Part shown: in pieces, positions 18,265 to 27,724 of the stretch
Position numbering within the stretch: position 1 is the first letter of the stretch
Layout: every line of letters starts with the position of its first letter
DNA from: Micromonospora sediminimaris
GTDB lineage: Bacteria > Actinomycetota > Actinomycetes > Mycobacteriales > Micromonosporaceae
DNA length: 64,000 bases
Assembly (NCBI GenBank): GCA_900112325.1
Contig: FOLJ01000013.1
Coordinates: 156,095-220,094, forward strand
Direction: 5' to 3'
Notes under the pieces: model-generated
The model's input: only the letters and a program-made list of their open reading frames with translations
What the model was told of the DNA's origin: nothing
Database searches by the model: none
Program-made: the position numbers and the translations under genes

Positions 18265-20139
18265 TTACTTCTTTCCGCTCGCCTTGCCGTCGGAGTCGGA
18301 GGAGAGCGCGGCGATGAACGCCTCCTGCGGGACTTCCACCCGGCCCACCATCTTCATCCGCTTCTTGCCCTCCTTCTGCTTCTCCAGCAGCTTGCGCTTA
18401 CGGCTGATGTCACCGCCGTAGCACTTGGCGAGCACGTCCTTACGGATGGCGCGGATCGTCTCCCGGGCGATCACCCGGCTGCCGATGGCTGCCTGGATCG
18501 GCACCTCGAACTGCTGACGCGGGATGAGGTTGCGCAGCTTCGCCGCGATGGTGGTGCCGTAGGCGTACGCCTTCTCCTTGTGCACGATCGCACTGAACGC
18601 GTCCACCGGCTCGCCGTGCAGCAGGATGTCGACCTTGACCAGGTCGGACGCCTGCTCGCCGGAGGGCTCGTAGTCCAACGACGCGTAGCCCTTCGTACGG
18701 CTCTTCAACTGATCGAAGAAGTCGAAGATGATCTCAGCGAGGGGCAGCGTGTAGCGCAGCTCCACCCGGTCGGCGGAGAGGTAGTCCATGCCCAGCAGGC
18801 TGCCGCGCCGGCCCTGACACAGCTCCATCACCGCACCGACGTAGTCGTTGGGGGTGAGTACCGTGGCCCGCACCGTCGGCTCGTACACCTCGGCGATCTT
18901 GCCGGTCGGGTACTCGCTGGGGTTGGTGACCACGACCTCCTCGCCATCCTCCTGGATGGCCCGGTAGACCACGTTCGGCGCGGTCGAGATGAGGTCGAGG
19001 TTGAACTCCCGCTCCAGTCGCTCCCGGATGATCTCCAGGTGGAGCAGGCCGAGGAACCCACAGCGGAACCCGAAGCCGAGCGCACCGGAGGTCTCCGGCT
19101 CGTAGGTCAACGCGGCGTCGTTGAGCTTGAGCTTGTCCAGCGCGTCCCGCAACGCGGGGTAGTCCGACCCGTCGATCGGATACAGGCCGGAGTAGACCAT
19201 CGGCTTCGGGTCCTTGTAACCGCCGAGCGCCTCGGCCGCTGGCCGCCCGTTGATGGTGACCGTGTCACCGACCCGGGACTGCCGGACGTCCTTCACACCG
19301 GTGATCAGATAGCCGACCTCACCGACGCCGAGCGCGTCGGCCTTGACCATCTCCGGCGAGATGACCCCGATCTCCAGCAGCTCGTGGGTGGCGCCGGTGG
19401 ACATCATCTTGATCCGGTCCCGGGCGCTGATCCGCCCGTCGACCACCCGCACGTAGGTGACCACGCCCCGGTAGACGTCATACACCGAGTCGAAGATCAT
19501 GGCGCGCGCCGGGGCATCGGCGTCGCCGACCGGCGGGGTGAACTGCCGGACGATCTCATCGAGCAGGTACGGGACACCCTCACCGGTCTTGCCGGAGACC
19601 CTGATGCAGTCCGCCGGGTCGCCCCCGATCAGGTGGGCCAGTTCCTCGGCGTACTTCTCCGGCTGGGCCGCCGGTAGGTCGATCTTGTTGAGCACCGGGA
19701 TGATGTGCAGGTCGTTCTCGAGCGCGAGGTAGAGGTTGGCCAGCGTCTGCGCCTCGATGCCCTGGGCCGCGTCGACCAGCAGGATCGCGCCCTCGCAGGC
19801 GGCCAGCGACCGGGACACCTCGTAGGTGAAGTCGACGTGGCCAGGCGTGTCGATCATGTTGAGCACGGCCTGCTCGCCAGCCCGCTCGCCCTCGGCGATG
19901 GTCCACGGCATCCGGACCGCCTGGCTCTTGATGGTGATGCCACGCTCGCGCTCGATGTCCATCCGGTCGAGGTACTGCGCGCGCATCTGCCGCGGGTCGA
20001 CCACGCCGGTGAGCTGCAACATCCGGTCGGCCAGGGTCGACTTTCCGTGGTCGATGTGGGCGATGATGCAGAAGTTCCTGATCCGCCCCGGGTCGGTGGC
20101 ACCAGGAGCGTTCGCGCCGGGATCGAGCGTCGGTGGCAC
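18265..20139 (-). CDS. lepA: Elongation factor 4 (LepA)
   Basis: 624 residues, close to the family length of 600 with a 20-residue N-terminal extension. GTPase motifs AHIDHGKST, DTPGHVDF and NKIDLP; EF-G-like domains; the LepA-specific C-terminal domain containing CYGGDISRKRKLLEKQKEGKKRMK. EF4 back-translocates ribosomes or assists initiation under stress. Transcribed alone, closed by the hairpin at 18218-18251. Confidence 0.97.
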   Translation of the reverse strand: MPPTLDPGANAPGATDPGRIRNFCIIAHIDHGKSTLADRMLQLTGVVDPRQMRAQYLDRMDIERERGITIKSQAVRMPWTIAEGERAGEQAVLNMIDTPGHVDFTYEVSRSLAACEGAILLVDAAQGIEAQTLANLYLALENDLHIIPVLNKIDLPAAQPEKYAEELAHLIGGDPADCIRVSGKTGEGVPYLLDEIVRQFTPPVGDADAPARAMIFDSVYDVYRGVVTYVRVVDGRISARDRIKMMSTGATHELLEIGVISPEMVKADALGVGEVGYLITGVKDVRQSRVGDTVTINGRPAAEALGGYKDPKPMVYSGLYPIDGSDYPALRDALDKLKLNDAALTYEPETSGALGFGFRCGFLGLLHLEIIRERLEREFNLDLISTAPNVVYRAIQEDGEEVVVTNPSEYPTGKIAEVYEPTVRATVLTPNDYVGAVMELCQGRRGSLLGMDYLSADRVELRYTLPLAEIIFDFFDQLKSRTKGYASLDYEPSGEQASDLVKVDILLHGEPVDAFSAIVHKEKAYAYGTTIAAKLRNLIPRQQFEVPIQAAIGSRVIARETIRAIRKDVLAKCYGGDISRKRKLLEKQKEGKKRMKMVGRVEVPQEAFIAALSSDSDGKASGKK

Positions 20140-20233
20140 AGCGGTCCGTTCTGGTCGGCTGACGTGAGCGGGCCGGCACGCGCCGGCCCCCTCTATGCTC
20201 CCATGTCCCCGGCGGGCATCGGCCGGGCGTCCG

Positions 20234-20767
20234 TCACTCCTGCGGCGGCTCGACGAAGAGGGCGGCGAGCCGGGGCAGTCGACGGCGGGCCTCCTCCTCG
20301 TCGTCGAAGTCCCAGAAGTCGTTCAGGTCGGGCTGCGGCGCCGCCGCGCGCTCCCCCGGCAGGTCGGTCGCGGTGGCCCTGCGGTACGCGTCCCACGGCA
20401 CCGCGAGCATGTCCGCGCACTCGAACTCCTCGCCGCTGAGCGAGGCGGACCGGATCTGCGGCAGCTCGGCCAGCGAGTCCGGATCAGCGACCGCCCGGGC
20501 GAACACCTCCCGTCCCTGGGTCATCAGCCAACCCCGGAAGTACTCGAACCCGTCGTCCGAGGCGCCACCGTTGATCAGGTACGCGGCACCCCACAGGTCG
20601 ACCCGGTAGGACGCGCCGAGGACCCGTTGCTGGTGGTGGGCGTACCCGACGATCTCCTCGGGGTCGCGGGCGGCGAGCAGCGCGACGGCTCGGGCGGCGA
20701 TGGCGTCCGGCTCTCCCCCGCCGGTGCGGGCGCGGTCGATCAACTGCCAGAAGTCGTCGGTCCTCAT
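20234..20767 (-). CDS. DUF4240 domain-containing protein
   Basis: 177 residues from ATG MRTDDFWQLIDRAR. The opening DDFWxLID and the FEYFRGWLMTQGREVF segment are typical of DUF4240 proteins, which are small, soluble and of unknown function, often seen near toxin/immunity or WGR loci. Acidic C-terminal tail (DDEEEARRR). It is divergent from the APH-family gene, with 87 bp between the starts. Confidence 0.8.
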   Translation of the reverse strand: MRTDDFWQLIDRARTGGGEPDAIAARAVALLAARDPEEIVGYAHHQQRVLGASYRVDLWGAAYLINGGASDDGFEYFRGWLMTQGREVFARAVADPDSLAELPQIRSASLSGEEFECADMLAVPWDAYRRATATDLPGERAAAPQPDLNDFWDFDDEEEARRRLPRLAALFVEPPQE

Positions 20768-20854
20768 GGTCCGGCAGTCTGGCAGACGCCGCTCCGGGTG
20801 CCCGGATCCGCGCCGGAGGTCGCCGCCCGACCGGCCACCGGGCAGCATGGTCGG

Positions 20855-21835
20855 GTGAGTTCCGCCTCTCCGCCCGAGTACCACGCGACCGCGCAGCGGC
20901 CCGAGTGGTCGGTCCTGCCGGCGCGGCTGCGGACCGCAGTGGCCGCCCGGCTGGGCGCCCCGGTGGTCCAGGCCACGACCGCCAGCGCCGGCTTCACCCG
21001 GGGTTTCGCCGCGCTGCTGCACACCGCCGACGGGCACCGCGCGTTCGTCAAGGCCGCGCCCCACGCCGAGCAGCCACACCTGGTCGACTGGTACGCCCGG
21101 GAGGCCGCGATCCTCAACCGGCTGCCGGCCGGGTTGCCGGTGCCCCGCCCGCACTGGTCGCTGTGGGAGGCGGGCTGGTACGTGCTGTGCCTCGACGCCA
21201 TCGACGGTCACACCCCCCGGCTGCCCTGGGCGCAGGTCGAACTCAGCGCCACCCTCACCGCCTTCGCCGACGTCGCCGAGGCGCTCGCCGATCCACCGGC
21301 CGAGTTGACCGCCCTCGGCCTGCCCCGTCTCAGCGACCTGGCCCGCGACGACATCCTCTGGTGGGGCGAGGTCGCCGCCGGCCGGGAACCGGTGCCGCCG
21401 TTGCCCGCCCCGGCGCGGGGACGGCTGGCCGAACTGGTCGCGCTGGAGTCGCGCCTGCCCGGGTACGCCGCCGCTTCGACCGGGCTGACCCACGGCGACC
21501 TGCGGGTCGACAACGTGCTGATCGACACCGCCGGCGCGGCCTGGTTCTGCGACTGGTCGTGGCTGTGCCAGGGGCCGGCCTGGTTCGACCTGGTCACCCT
21601 GCTGATCACCGGGTACGCCGGCGGGCTGGACGTCGATTCCCGCTTCGCCGCCCACCCGGCCGCGGCCGGCGCGCCCGACGACGCGCTGGACGTCACGCTG
21701 GCCGCCCTGGCCGGCTACCACCTCACCGCCTCGACGTCGGCGCCACCGACCGCGTCGACCCACCTGCCGGCGCACCAACGGTGGACAGGCGAGCAGGCTC
21801 TCGCCTGGCTCTCGCACCGCCGCGCCTGGGCCTGA
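20855..21835 (+). CDS. APH family phosphotransferase
   Basis: 326 residues from GTG (MSSASPPEYHATAQRP). Kinase-like fold of the aminoglycoside phosphotransferase/choline kinase group (PF01636): Lys in AFVKAAPH, catalytic loop HGDLRVDN (HGDxxxxN) and metal-binding Asp in FCDWSW. The substrate is unknown; most chromosomal members phosphorylate small metabolites and not antibiotics. A longer frame in the same phase begins at 20195 but crosses the DUF4240 gene and has no domain support. Confidence 0.85.
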   Translation: MSSASPPEYHATAQRPEWSVLPARLRTAVAARLGAPVVQATTASAGFTRGFAALLHTADGHRAFVKAAPHAEQPHLVDWYAREAAILNRLPAGLPVPRPHWSLWEAGWYVLCLDAIDGHTPRLPWAQVELSATLTAFADVAEALADPPAELTALGLPRLSDLARDDILWWGEVAAGREPVPPLPAPARGRLAELVALESRLPGYAAASTGLTHGDLRVDNVLIDTAGAAWFCDWSWLCQGPAWFDLVTLLITGYAGGLDVDSRFAAHPAAAGAPDDALDVTLAALAGYHLTASTSAPPTASTHLPAHQRWTGEQALAWLSHRRAWA

Positions 21836-21866
21836 GGCACCGCCCCCGCCGGTTGACGACGCGCTG

Positions 21867-21923
21867 GTGTCCCGGCGACCGGCCTGGGTGCGGGTGTCCC
21901 GGCGGCAACCGGCCTGGGTGCGG
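21867..21923. repeat. Two-copy imperfect tandem repeat before rpsT
   Basis: GTGTCCCGGCGACCGGCCTGG... occurs twice in a row (27 and 30 bp units; the second has GCA inserted). It lies in the 225-bp gap between the APH-family gene and rpsT. No function assigned; the rest of the gap holds the rpsT promoter region, in which no clear consensus boxes were seen. Confidence 0.7.
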
Positions 21924-22060
21924 GTGGTGCGACGACCTGTGCGGGTGCCGTTTTGGCCCGCCCGAACCGGACCTGGTAACCTGGCTCTTCGCGCAGCGAT
22001 GACGCATGCTCGTCGCGCGCACAAGCTGACCAACCCGAGCTATCAAGACGAGGCTGTCGC

Positions 22061-22327
22061 GTGGCGAACATCAAGTCCCAGATCAAGCGCAACCGGCAGA
22101 ACGAGAAGCGCCGGCTGCGTAACAAGTCGGTCAAGTCGTCGCTGAAGACCGCCATCCGCAAGTTCCACGAGGCCGCTGAGGCCGGTGACGTCGAGAAGGC
22201 CGCCGCCCTCATGCAGGATGCCTCGCGCAAGTTGGACAAGGCGGTCAGCAAGGGCGTCATCCACGGCAACCAGGCCGCGAACCGCAAGTCCGCGATCGCC
22301 AAGCGCGTCGCGTCGCTCGCCTCCTGA
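22061..22327 (+). CDS. rpsT: 30S ribosomal protein S20
   Basis: 88 residues, start GTG (MANIKSQIKRNRQNEKRRLR). Basic N-terminus and helical body identical in layout to bacterial bS20, which binds 16S rRNA early in 30S assembly. Monocistronic on the plus strand, divergent context with holA operon convergent from the right. A strong terminator follows. Confidence 0.98.
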   Translation: MANIKSQIKRNRQNEKRRLRNKSVKSSLKTAIRKFHEAAEAGDVEKAAALMQDASRKLDKAVSKGVIHGNQAANRKSAIAKRVASLAS

Positions 22328-22345
22328 GCCAGCGCCCAGACCTGA

Positions 22346-22378
22346 CGGAAGCCCCGAGGCGGTGCCTCGGGGCTTCCG
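22346..22378 (+). terminator. Terminator after rpsT
   Basis: Perfect stem CGGAAGCCCCGAGGC and GCCTCGGGGCTTCCG with a 3-nt loop, 18 bp past the rpsT stop. Confidence 0.88.
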
Positions 22379-22431
22379 CACGTCCATCCGCCCCGGCATC
22401 GGTCCGCTTCCGGTCCGGCCGCGCGCCCTGA

Positions 22432-23028
22432 TCAGGACCCGGGTTCGGCGGTTTCCGGCCGAGACCCGACATCACTCCGCTCCGCGGCCGCCCCGCCGCG
22501 CCCCGCCGCCGCTGTCCCCCGGGCCGCGCCGCCCGGGAACCGGTCGGGTCCGGCACCGGCGGCAGGCGGTGCCGGCCGCGTCGCGCCAGGGCGCTCCTCC
22601 GCCGGCTCGGACCGCACCACGCCGGGACGCTCCATCTCCACCGGTTCGGATCGCACCACGACGCCGGGCACGCTATGCCGCAGCCAGTCGACCCGGGCCC
22701 GCCCGACCACCGGCTCCATCTGCTGACGGAACCGGTCACGTTCCTGCTCGGGTACGGCCGCGGCGGAGCGCACCACAGTGGCGGCCACCAGGTCGTTGAG
22801 CTTGACCATCACGGCCACCGTGGCGGGCAGCACGAGCACCGCCCACCAGGTCACCAGCTCGGCGAGCGCGAGCAGCGCCGCCAGCGCGATCGCCCCCTCG
22901 AAGAAGATGAAGCAAAGCACCCCACCCGGATTGACGAACCGCAGGCCGAGCACCCGCGCGTAGAACGGCCGGTACCGCTCCTCGTCGGCCGGGATCGTGG
23001 CCCACGAGCCACGGAGGGCTCCGCTCAC
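22432..23028 (-). CDS. Hypothetical two-TM membrane protein downstream of holA
   Basis: 198 residues from GTG (MSGALRGSWATIPADEERY), which overlaps the holA stop as GTGA. Two adjacent hydrophobic segments (FIFFEGAIALAALLALAELV and WWAVLVLPATVAVMV) are followed by a soluble stretch EQERDRFRQQMEPVVGRARVDWLRHSVPGVVV and a low-complexity, Pro/Gly/Arg-rich tail. Not recognised as a known family; it looks lineage-specific. Translational coupling to holA is the only functional hint. Confidence 0.75.
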   Translation of the reverse strand: MSGALRGSWATIPADEERYRPFYARVLGLRFVNPGGVLCFIFFEGAIALAALLALAELVTWWAVLVLPATVAVMVKLNDLVAATVVRSAAAVPEQERDRFRQQMEPVVGRARVDWLRHSVPGVVVRSEPVEMERPGVVRSEPAEERPGATRPAPPAAGAGPDRFPGGAARGTAAAGRGGAAAERSDVGSRPETAEPGS

Positions 23029-24005
23029 CTGGCGCCACCCTGCCGGGCGGCCGCCACCGAGAAGACCGCCTTCTCCAGCGCGTACGCCCGGTCGTCGGAG
23101 CCGCCCTTGACCGCCGCGTTGCACTCGGCCGCCGCCCGCATCGCCAGGACCAGCCCGTCGGGGGTCCAGCCCCGGGCCTGCCGTTGGGCCCGTTCGACCT
23201 TCCACGGCGGCATGCCGAGGCTGCTGGCGAGTTGGTACGGGCTGCCCCGGCCGGCCGAGGCGACCCGGGCGACCGTACGGATGCCGTCGGCGAGGGCGTC
23301 GGCGATCGGCACCGGATCCACCCCCACGTGCAAGGCCCAGCGCAACGCCTCCAAGGCGCCCGGGAGGTCACCGACCATCGTGGCGTCAGCCACCGTGAAC
23401 CCGCTGACCTCCACCCGGCCCCGGTAGTAGCGCGCCACCGTGTCGGCGCCGATCCGGCCGTCGGTGTCGGCGATCAGTTGGGAGCAGGCTGCCGCGAGTT
23501 CGCGTAGGTCGTTGCCGACCGCGGCGATCAGCGCCTCGGCGGCGGCGTCCGTGCACCGTCCGCCGGCCCGGCGGATCTCGTCGCGGACGAAGGACACCCG
23601 GTCGCGGTGCCCCTTGAGCTTCGCGGCGGTCACGACCCGGGCACCGGCCGACTTCAGGCCGTCCGCGAACGCCTTGCCCTTGGCGCCCCCGAGGTGCGCC
23701 ACCACGAGCTGCACCTCCGGGTCGGGGTTCTTCGCGTACGCCAACAGGGCGGCGACCAGATCTTTGCGGGCGTCCTGACCGGACCGGAGCACCAGCACGC
23801 GACGTCCGCCGAACAGCGACGGGCTGAGCATCTCGTCGATCTCGCCGACGGTGAGCTGGCTGGCCTGGTATTCGCGCACGTCAACGGCGGGGTCAGCGGC
23901 GCGGGCGGCGGCAACGGTTTCGGACACCGCGCGCGTGGCGAGCAGCTCCTCGTCGCCGAGGACGAGCACAATAGGAGCGGCACTGGCGGCGGTCACGCCG
24001 CCCAT
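23025..24005 (-). CDS. holA: DNA polymerase III delta subunit
   Basis: 326 residues from ATG at 24005 (MGGVTAASAAPIVLVLGDEELL); the GTG at 23996 is an equally possible start. AAA+-like clamp-loader delta: the LVLGDEELLATRAV start, VREYQASQLTVGEIDEMLSPSLFGGRRVLVLR and the collar domain near AECNAAVKGG at the C-terminus. It opens the beta sliding clamp. Placement between comEC and rpsT is conserved in many bacteria. Confidence 0.93.
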   Translation of the reverse strand: MGGVTAASAAPIVLVLGDEELLATRAVSETVAAARAADPAVDVREYQASQLTVGEIDEMLSPSLFGGRRVLVLRSGQDARKDLVAALLAYAKNPDPEVQLVVAHLGGAKGKAFADGLKSAGARVVTAAKLKGHRDRVSFVRDEIRRAGGRCTDAAAEALIAAVGNDLRELAAACSQLIADTDGRIGADTVARYYRGRVEVSGFTVADATMVGDLPGALEALRWALHVGVDPVPIADALADGIRTVARVASAGRGSPYQLASSLGMPPWKVERAQRQARGWTPDGLVLAMRAAAECNAAVKGGSDDRAYALEKAVFSVAAARQGGAR

Positions 24006-24129
24006 ATTCGCACGCGCGGCCGGTCGGTCCAGCCTGCTCGTCATTACTCTGCCGGCAGACCCCGCACTCAACGCAAATCCAGACATAAGACTTATCTTCC
24101 GCTTTTCGCGGTAAATCGCCGTCGATTCA

Positions 24130-26550
24130 TCACGATGGACGGACCCGGTCGACGCCAGCGCTCACCACCGCCAGCCCTCGGGGCGACCGCACCACTGCCA
24201 CGTCACCCCCGACGTCGGTACGCAGCACCCGCGCGCCACCCCGGGCCAGCCGGGCCAGCACCGCCTCGTTGGGATGGCCGTAGCTGTTCTCCGCGCCGAC
24301 CGGCACCAGTGCCACCGCCGGCCGCACCGCGTCCAGAAAGGCCGGATCCTGGTACGCGCTGCCGTGGTGGGCGACCTTCAGCACGTCCGCCCGCAGCCCG
24401 TCCGGTGGCAGCCGCTCCAGCAGCGCCCGCTGCTCCTCCACCTCGGCGTCGCCGGTCAACAGAATCCGCACCCGGTCGACCATGGCGAGCAGCACCAGCG
24501 AGTTGTTGTTCGGATCCGAGCGGGTGCCGCGCATCGGGTACGGCGGGCCGAGCACGGTCAGATCGACCGCGCCGGCCCGATAGCGCCAACCCGCCGCTGC
24601 GGCGACCACCGGCGTGCCGTACGCCGCGGCGGTGCCGCGCACCAGATCCCGGCCGGCCACTGGTTCCGGCCACTGCGGAACCAGCACCGTGTCCACAGGT
24701 CTTCCCCGGAAGATTCCGGCCACCCCGCCCGTGTGGTCCACGTGGAAGTGGCTGACCACCAGCAGCGACACCCGACGTACGCCGAGCCGGCGCAGGCAGG
24801 CGTCCGCTGCCGCCGGATCCGGACCGGCGTCCACCACCACCGCCCGGCCCGCCCGCACCGGCAGCAGCATCGTGTCGCCCTGACCTACCGCACAGGCGGT
24901 GACGACCCAACCGTCCGGCGGCCATCCCGGCGCGATCACCCGCACCGGCAGGGCGCCCAGCACGACCGCGACGGCGCAGACCGCCACCAGTCGACGTACC
25001 AGCGGGCGGCGGGCGGCGAGCAGCAACGCCACCGTCAGCGCCGTCAGCAGCAGCGCTCCGGAGATCCCGCCGGGCCAGGGCAGGTTGCCCGCCGGCAGCC
25101 GGGCGCCGTACCGGGCGACCAGCACCAGCCACCACGCCGGCCAGTGCGCCAGCCAGGCAACGGTCTCGGCGCCGGCCGGCCAGATCGGCGAGACGACCGC
25201 GGCCGCCACGCCGAGCACCGTCGCCGGAGCTATCGCCGGCACCGCGAGCAGGTTCGCCGGCACCGCGACCAGGCTGACCGTGCCCGTCAGTCCGGCGATC
25301 ACCGGCGAACAGGCGAGTTGTGCGGCGGCCGGCACCGCCAGCGCCTCGGCCGCGCCTGTCGGTACGCCCCGCCGACGCAGGCCGTCCCGCCAACTCGGTG
25401 CGAGCAGCAGTAACCCGCCGGTGGCCAGCACGGAAAGCGCGAAGCCGGGGTCGCCGGCCAGGCCCGGATCGACAAGCACCAGCGCCGCCACGGCGGCGGC
25501 GAGCGCGGGCACTGCCGCCCGGGGCCGGCCGGCGGCCAGCGCGGCGAGCCCGATCGCGCCCATGGTGGCCGCGCGTACCACGCTCGGGGACGGTCGGACC
25601 AGGATGACGAAGCCCACCAGGGCCAGGCCGCAGAAGCACACCGCCAGCGCGGGACCGGCACGGGCCCAGCGGGCCAGCAACAGCACCGCACCCATCACAA
25701 TTGCCACATTCGACCCAGAAACGGCATTCAGGTGAGTCATTCCGGTGGCCTGGAAATCCTCCTCCACCGGGTCAGGCAGCCGGCTGGTGTCCCCGACGAC
25801 CAGGCCGGGCAGCAGGCCACCGGGATCGTCTGGCAGGGGCGCGCACGCCTGCTGGAGGCCGGCGCGCAGCCGACCGGCCGCGCGCTGCAACGCCGAGGGA
25901 GAACCAAGCCGAATGGGTGCGCCGACGGCCATCAGGACCGCCCCGGTGAGGTCGCCGCCGCGTGGCTCGGCCAGGCGCCCGTCCGCAGTGAGCCGTTGCC
26001 CGGGCAGCAGTCCCCGCCACGCCGGGTCGTCGGCGAGCACCAGCACCCGCGCCGGGAGGCTGATCCGTTGGCCCTGCGGCCCGGTCAGCGTCACCAGCCT
26101 CGCCGGCACCAGCAGGGTCGGTGGACGGCCCACGATGCCGCCGCGTACCGGCCGGGGGTCGTCCCGGACGACAAGTTCGGCGGTGACCCGGGCCCGTTCG
26201 TCCACCAGGACGCGCAGTGGGCCCGCGTCCCGTACGGTCAGCCGCGCCGAGGTGGCCGCCCCGCCACAGACCACGCCGATCAGGATCGCCACCGCGACCC
26301 AGCCGTGGCGGCGCACGGTCGGGCCGGGTCGCCCGACGAAGCCGAACAGGTGCAGCGCCGCCACCCCGGCGACACCGGCCGCGCCTGCGGCCAGCAGCAG
26401 CGTCCGCCGGGCATCGAGATGCAACCCCGCCAACGCGGTGAGCCAGGCCGCGACCGCCAGCCCCGCCAGGCGGAGGTCCGGCGCGGGCCCGCCGGTCGCG
26501 ACACCGGGGATTCCGGCCGACGGTGCGACCGGGGCGGCCGACGCCCTCAC
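24130..26550 (-). CDS. comEC: ComEC/Rec2 family DNA-uptake channel protein
   Basis: 806 residues. An N-terminal DUF4131 membrane region, a central competence domain with about 8 hydrophobic segments (including MTHLNAVSGSNVAIVMGAVLLL and the TWMAA-like region) and a C-terminal metallo-beta-lactamase domain with HFHVDH metal motif (VVSHFHVDHTGG) and a later AHHGSAY. ComEC carries single-stranded DNA across the membrane in competent bacteria; the lactamase-like domain may degrade the other strand. It overlaps comEA by 4 bp. No pilus genes are in view. Confidence 0.95.
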   Translation of the reverse strand: MRASAAPVAPSAGIPGVATGGPAPDLRLAGLAVAAWLTALAGLHLDARRTLLLAAGAAGVAGVAALHLFGFVGRPGPTVRRHGWVAVAILIGVVCGGAATSARLTVRDAGPLRVLVDERARVTAELVVRDDPRPVRGGIVGRPPTLLVPARLVTLTGPQGQRISLPARVLVLADDPAWRGLLPGQRLTADGRLAEPRGGDLTGAVLMAVGAPIRLGSPSALQRAAGRLRAGLQQACAPLPDDPGGLLPGLVVGDTSRLPDPVEEDFQATGMTHLNAVSGSNVAIVMGAVLLLARWARAGPALAVCFCGLALVGFVILVRPSPSVVRAATMGAIGLAALAAGRPRAAVPALAAAVAALVLVDPGLAGDPGFALSVLATGGLLLLAPSWRDGLRRRGVPTGAAEALAVPAAAQLACSPVIAGLTGTVSLVAVPANLLAVPAIAPATVLGVAAAVVSPIWPAGAETVAWLAHWPAWWLVLVARYGARLPAGNLPWPGGISGALLLTALTVALLLAARRPLVRRLVAVCAVAVVLGALPVRVIAPGWPPDGWVVTACAVGQGDTMLLPVRAGRAVVVDAGPDPAAADACLRRLGVRRVSLLVVSHFHVDHTGGVAGIFRGRPVDTVLVPQWPEPVAGRDLVRGTAAAYGTPVVAAAAGWRYRAGAVDLTVLGPPYPMRGTRSDPNNNSLVLLAMVDRVRILLTGDAEVEEQRALLERLPPDGLRADVLKVAHHGSAYQDPAFLDAVRPAVALVPVGAENSYGHPNEAVLARLARGGARVLRTDVGGDVAVVRSPRGLAVVSAGVDRVRPS

Positions 26551-27644
26551 ACCGTCACCAGGTCCTTGAGCTGCTCGTACCGGGCGTCGCCGATTCCGTT
26601 CACCTGACGCAGGTCGCCGATGGACCGGAAGCCGCCGTGCTGATCGCGATACTCGATGATCCGCTGGGCGAGCACCGGCCCCACCCCGGGCAGGGTTTCG
26701 AGCTGTGCGGACGTCGCGGTGTTCAGGTTGACCGGCCCGCCCGCGCCCGGTCCACCGCCCGGCACCGGGCCAGCTCCGGACCCGGGCCCCACCGCGCCCG
26801 GAGGTGCCGGTACGCCGACCAGGATCAACTCGCCGTCGCTGATCCTGCGGGCCGGATTCAGCATCGCCACGTCCACCCCAGGCAACGCCCCTCCGGCGGC
26901 GTGCAGGGCGTCGGCCACCCGCGCGCCGGCCGCCAGCCGCACCAACCCGGGCCGTCGGACCTTGCCGGCGACGGCGACCACCAGCTCACCGGTCGCCTCC
27001 GTCCCGGGCTTCGCCGGCTCGTCGCCGGCCTCGACGGACGCGTCCGGTGTCGCCACGGTGCCGGTCTCGGCGACGACCGGCTCCACCTCAGGACGGGACT
27101 GCCAGGCCCAGATGGCCGCAACCAGCACCACGAGGGCGGCGACGGCGGCGAGCGCCCGCACTCCCCGCCGCCCCGGATCGAAAGCACTCGGCCCCGCAAG
27201 GGGCTTCGGCGACTCCTCGTCGACCGTCCGCCCTCGCTCGTCGTGGACCGGTCCTTCGTCGCTGACCCGAACCGGACCACCGGGCCGGGCCGGCCCGCCG
27301 CTGCTGGCCGGGCCACCGGCCCCGATCGGTCCGTCGGCGCGAACGGGACCGGAGTCATCGACCCGGCCGGCAGCTTGGAGCGGCAGCAGCACGGTCGGCC
27401 ATTCCGTGACCGGCGTCGGCGCCCCGCCGAGCGGGGACAGGCCGACGGACGGGGCCCGCTCGGCGGGCGGGGGCACGTCGACAGGCGGGGGCCGCTCGGC
27501 GAACGGTGGCCACCCGGCGAGGGCCGTCCGGTCGCCGCCCGACATCGGCGGTTCGGCAGCGCCCGCCGGCAGGTCCAGCGCGCCGGGCATCAGTTGCCAC
27601 AGACGCCGCCGGACCACCATCTCCTCGTCCTCGTCCTTCGACAC
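26547..27644 (-). CDS. comEA: ComEA-type helix-hairpin-helix DNA-binding protein
   Basis: 365 residues. A long acidic, Pro-rich cytoplasmic part (about 1-165) is followed by one membrane segment (RALAAVAALVVLVAAIWAW), an SLBB domain (VVAVAGKVRRPGLVRL...ILVG) and a C-terminal pair of HhH motifs (NLNTATSAQLETLPGVGPVLAQRI). ComEA binds incoming DNA outside the membrane and hands it to ComEC, whose gene overlaps by 4 bp. The N-terminal cytoplasmic extension is longer than in Bacillus. Confidence 0.93.
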   Translation of the reverse strand: MSKDEDEEMVVRRRLWQLMPGALDLPAGAAEPPMSGGDRTALAGWPPFAERPPPVDVPPPAERAPSVGLSPLGGAPTPVTEWPTVLLPLQAAGRVDDSGPVRADGPIGAGGPASSGGPARPGGPVRVSDEGPVHDERGRTVDEESPKPLAGPSAFDPGRRGVRALAAVAALVVLVAAIWAWQSRPEVEPVVAETGTVATPDASVEAGDEPAKPGTEATGELVVAVAGKVRRPGLVRLAAGARVADALHAAGGALPGVDVAMLNPARRISDGELILVGVPAPPGAVGPGSGAGPVPGGGPGAGGPVNLNTATSAQLETLPGVGPVLAQRIIEYRDQHGGFRSIGDLRQVNGIGDARYEQLKDLVTV

Positions 27645-27696
27645 GGCGCGAGGTTAGGGCGGCGGGGCCCGGTCGAGCGCGCCGCGCCGGTCCGCC

Positions 27697-27724
27697 TGTG
27701 GACAGCGTGAGGCTCTGTGGACAG
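27697..27724. repeat. Paired DnaA-box-like motifs upstream of comEA
   Basis: TGTGGACAG occurs at 27697-27705 and 27716-27724, 19 bp apart (about two helical turns), each within CTGTGGACAGC. The complement CTGTCCACA differs from the DnaA box TTGTCCACA at one position. They lie 53-80 bp before the comEA start, in a 198-bp gap otherwise without recognisable signals. Confidence 0.4.

Noticed and set aside
20234..22033. A 599-codon minus-strand frame covering the APH-family gene
   Set aside because: Only the last 177 codons (from 20767) match DUF4240; the earlier part is antisense to a gene with clear kinase motifs.
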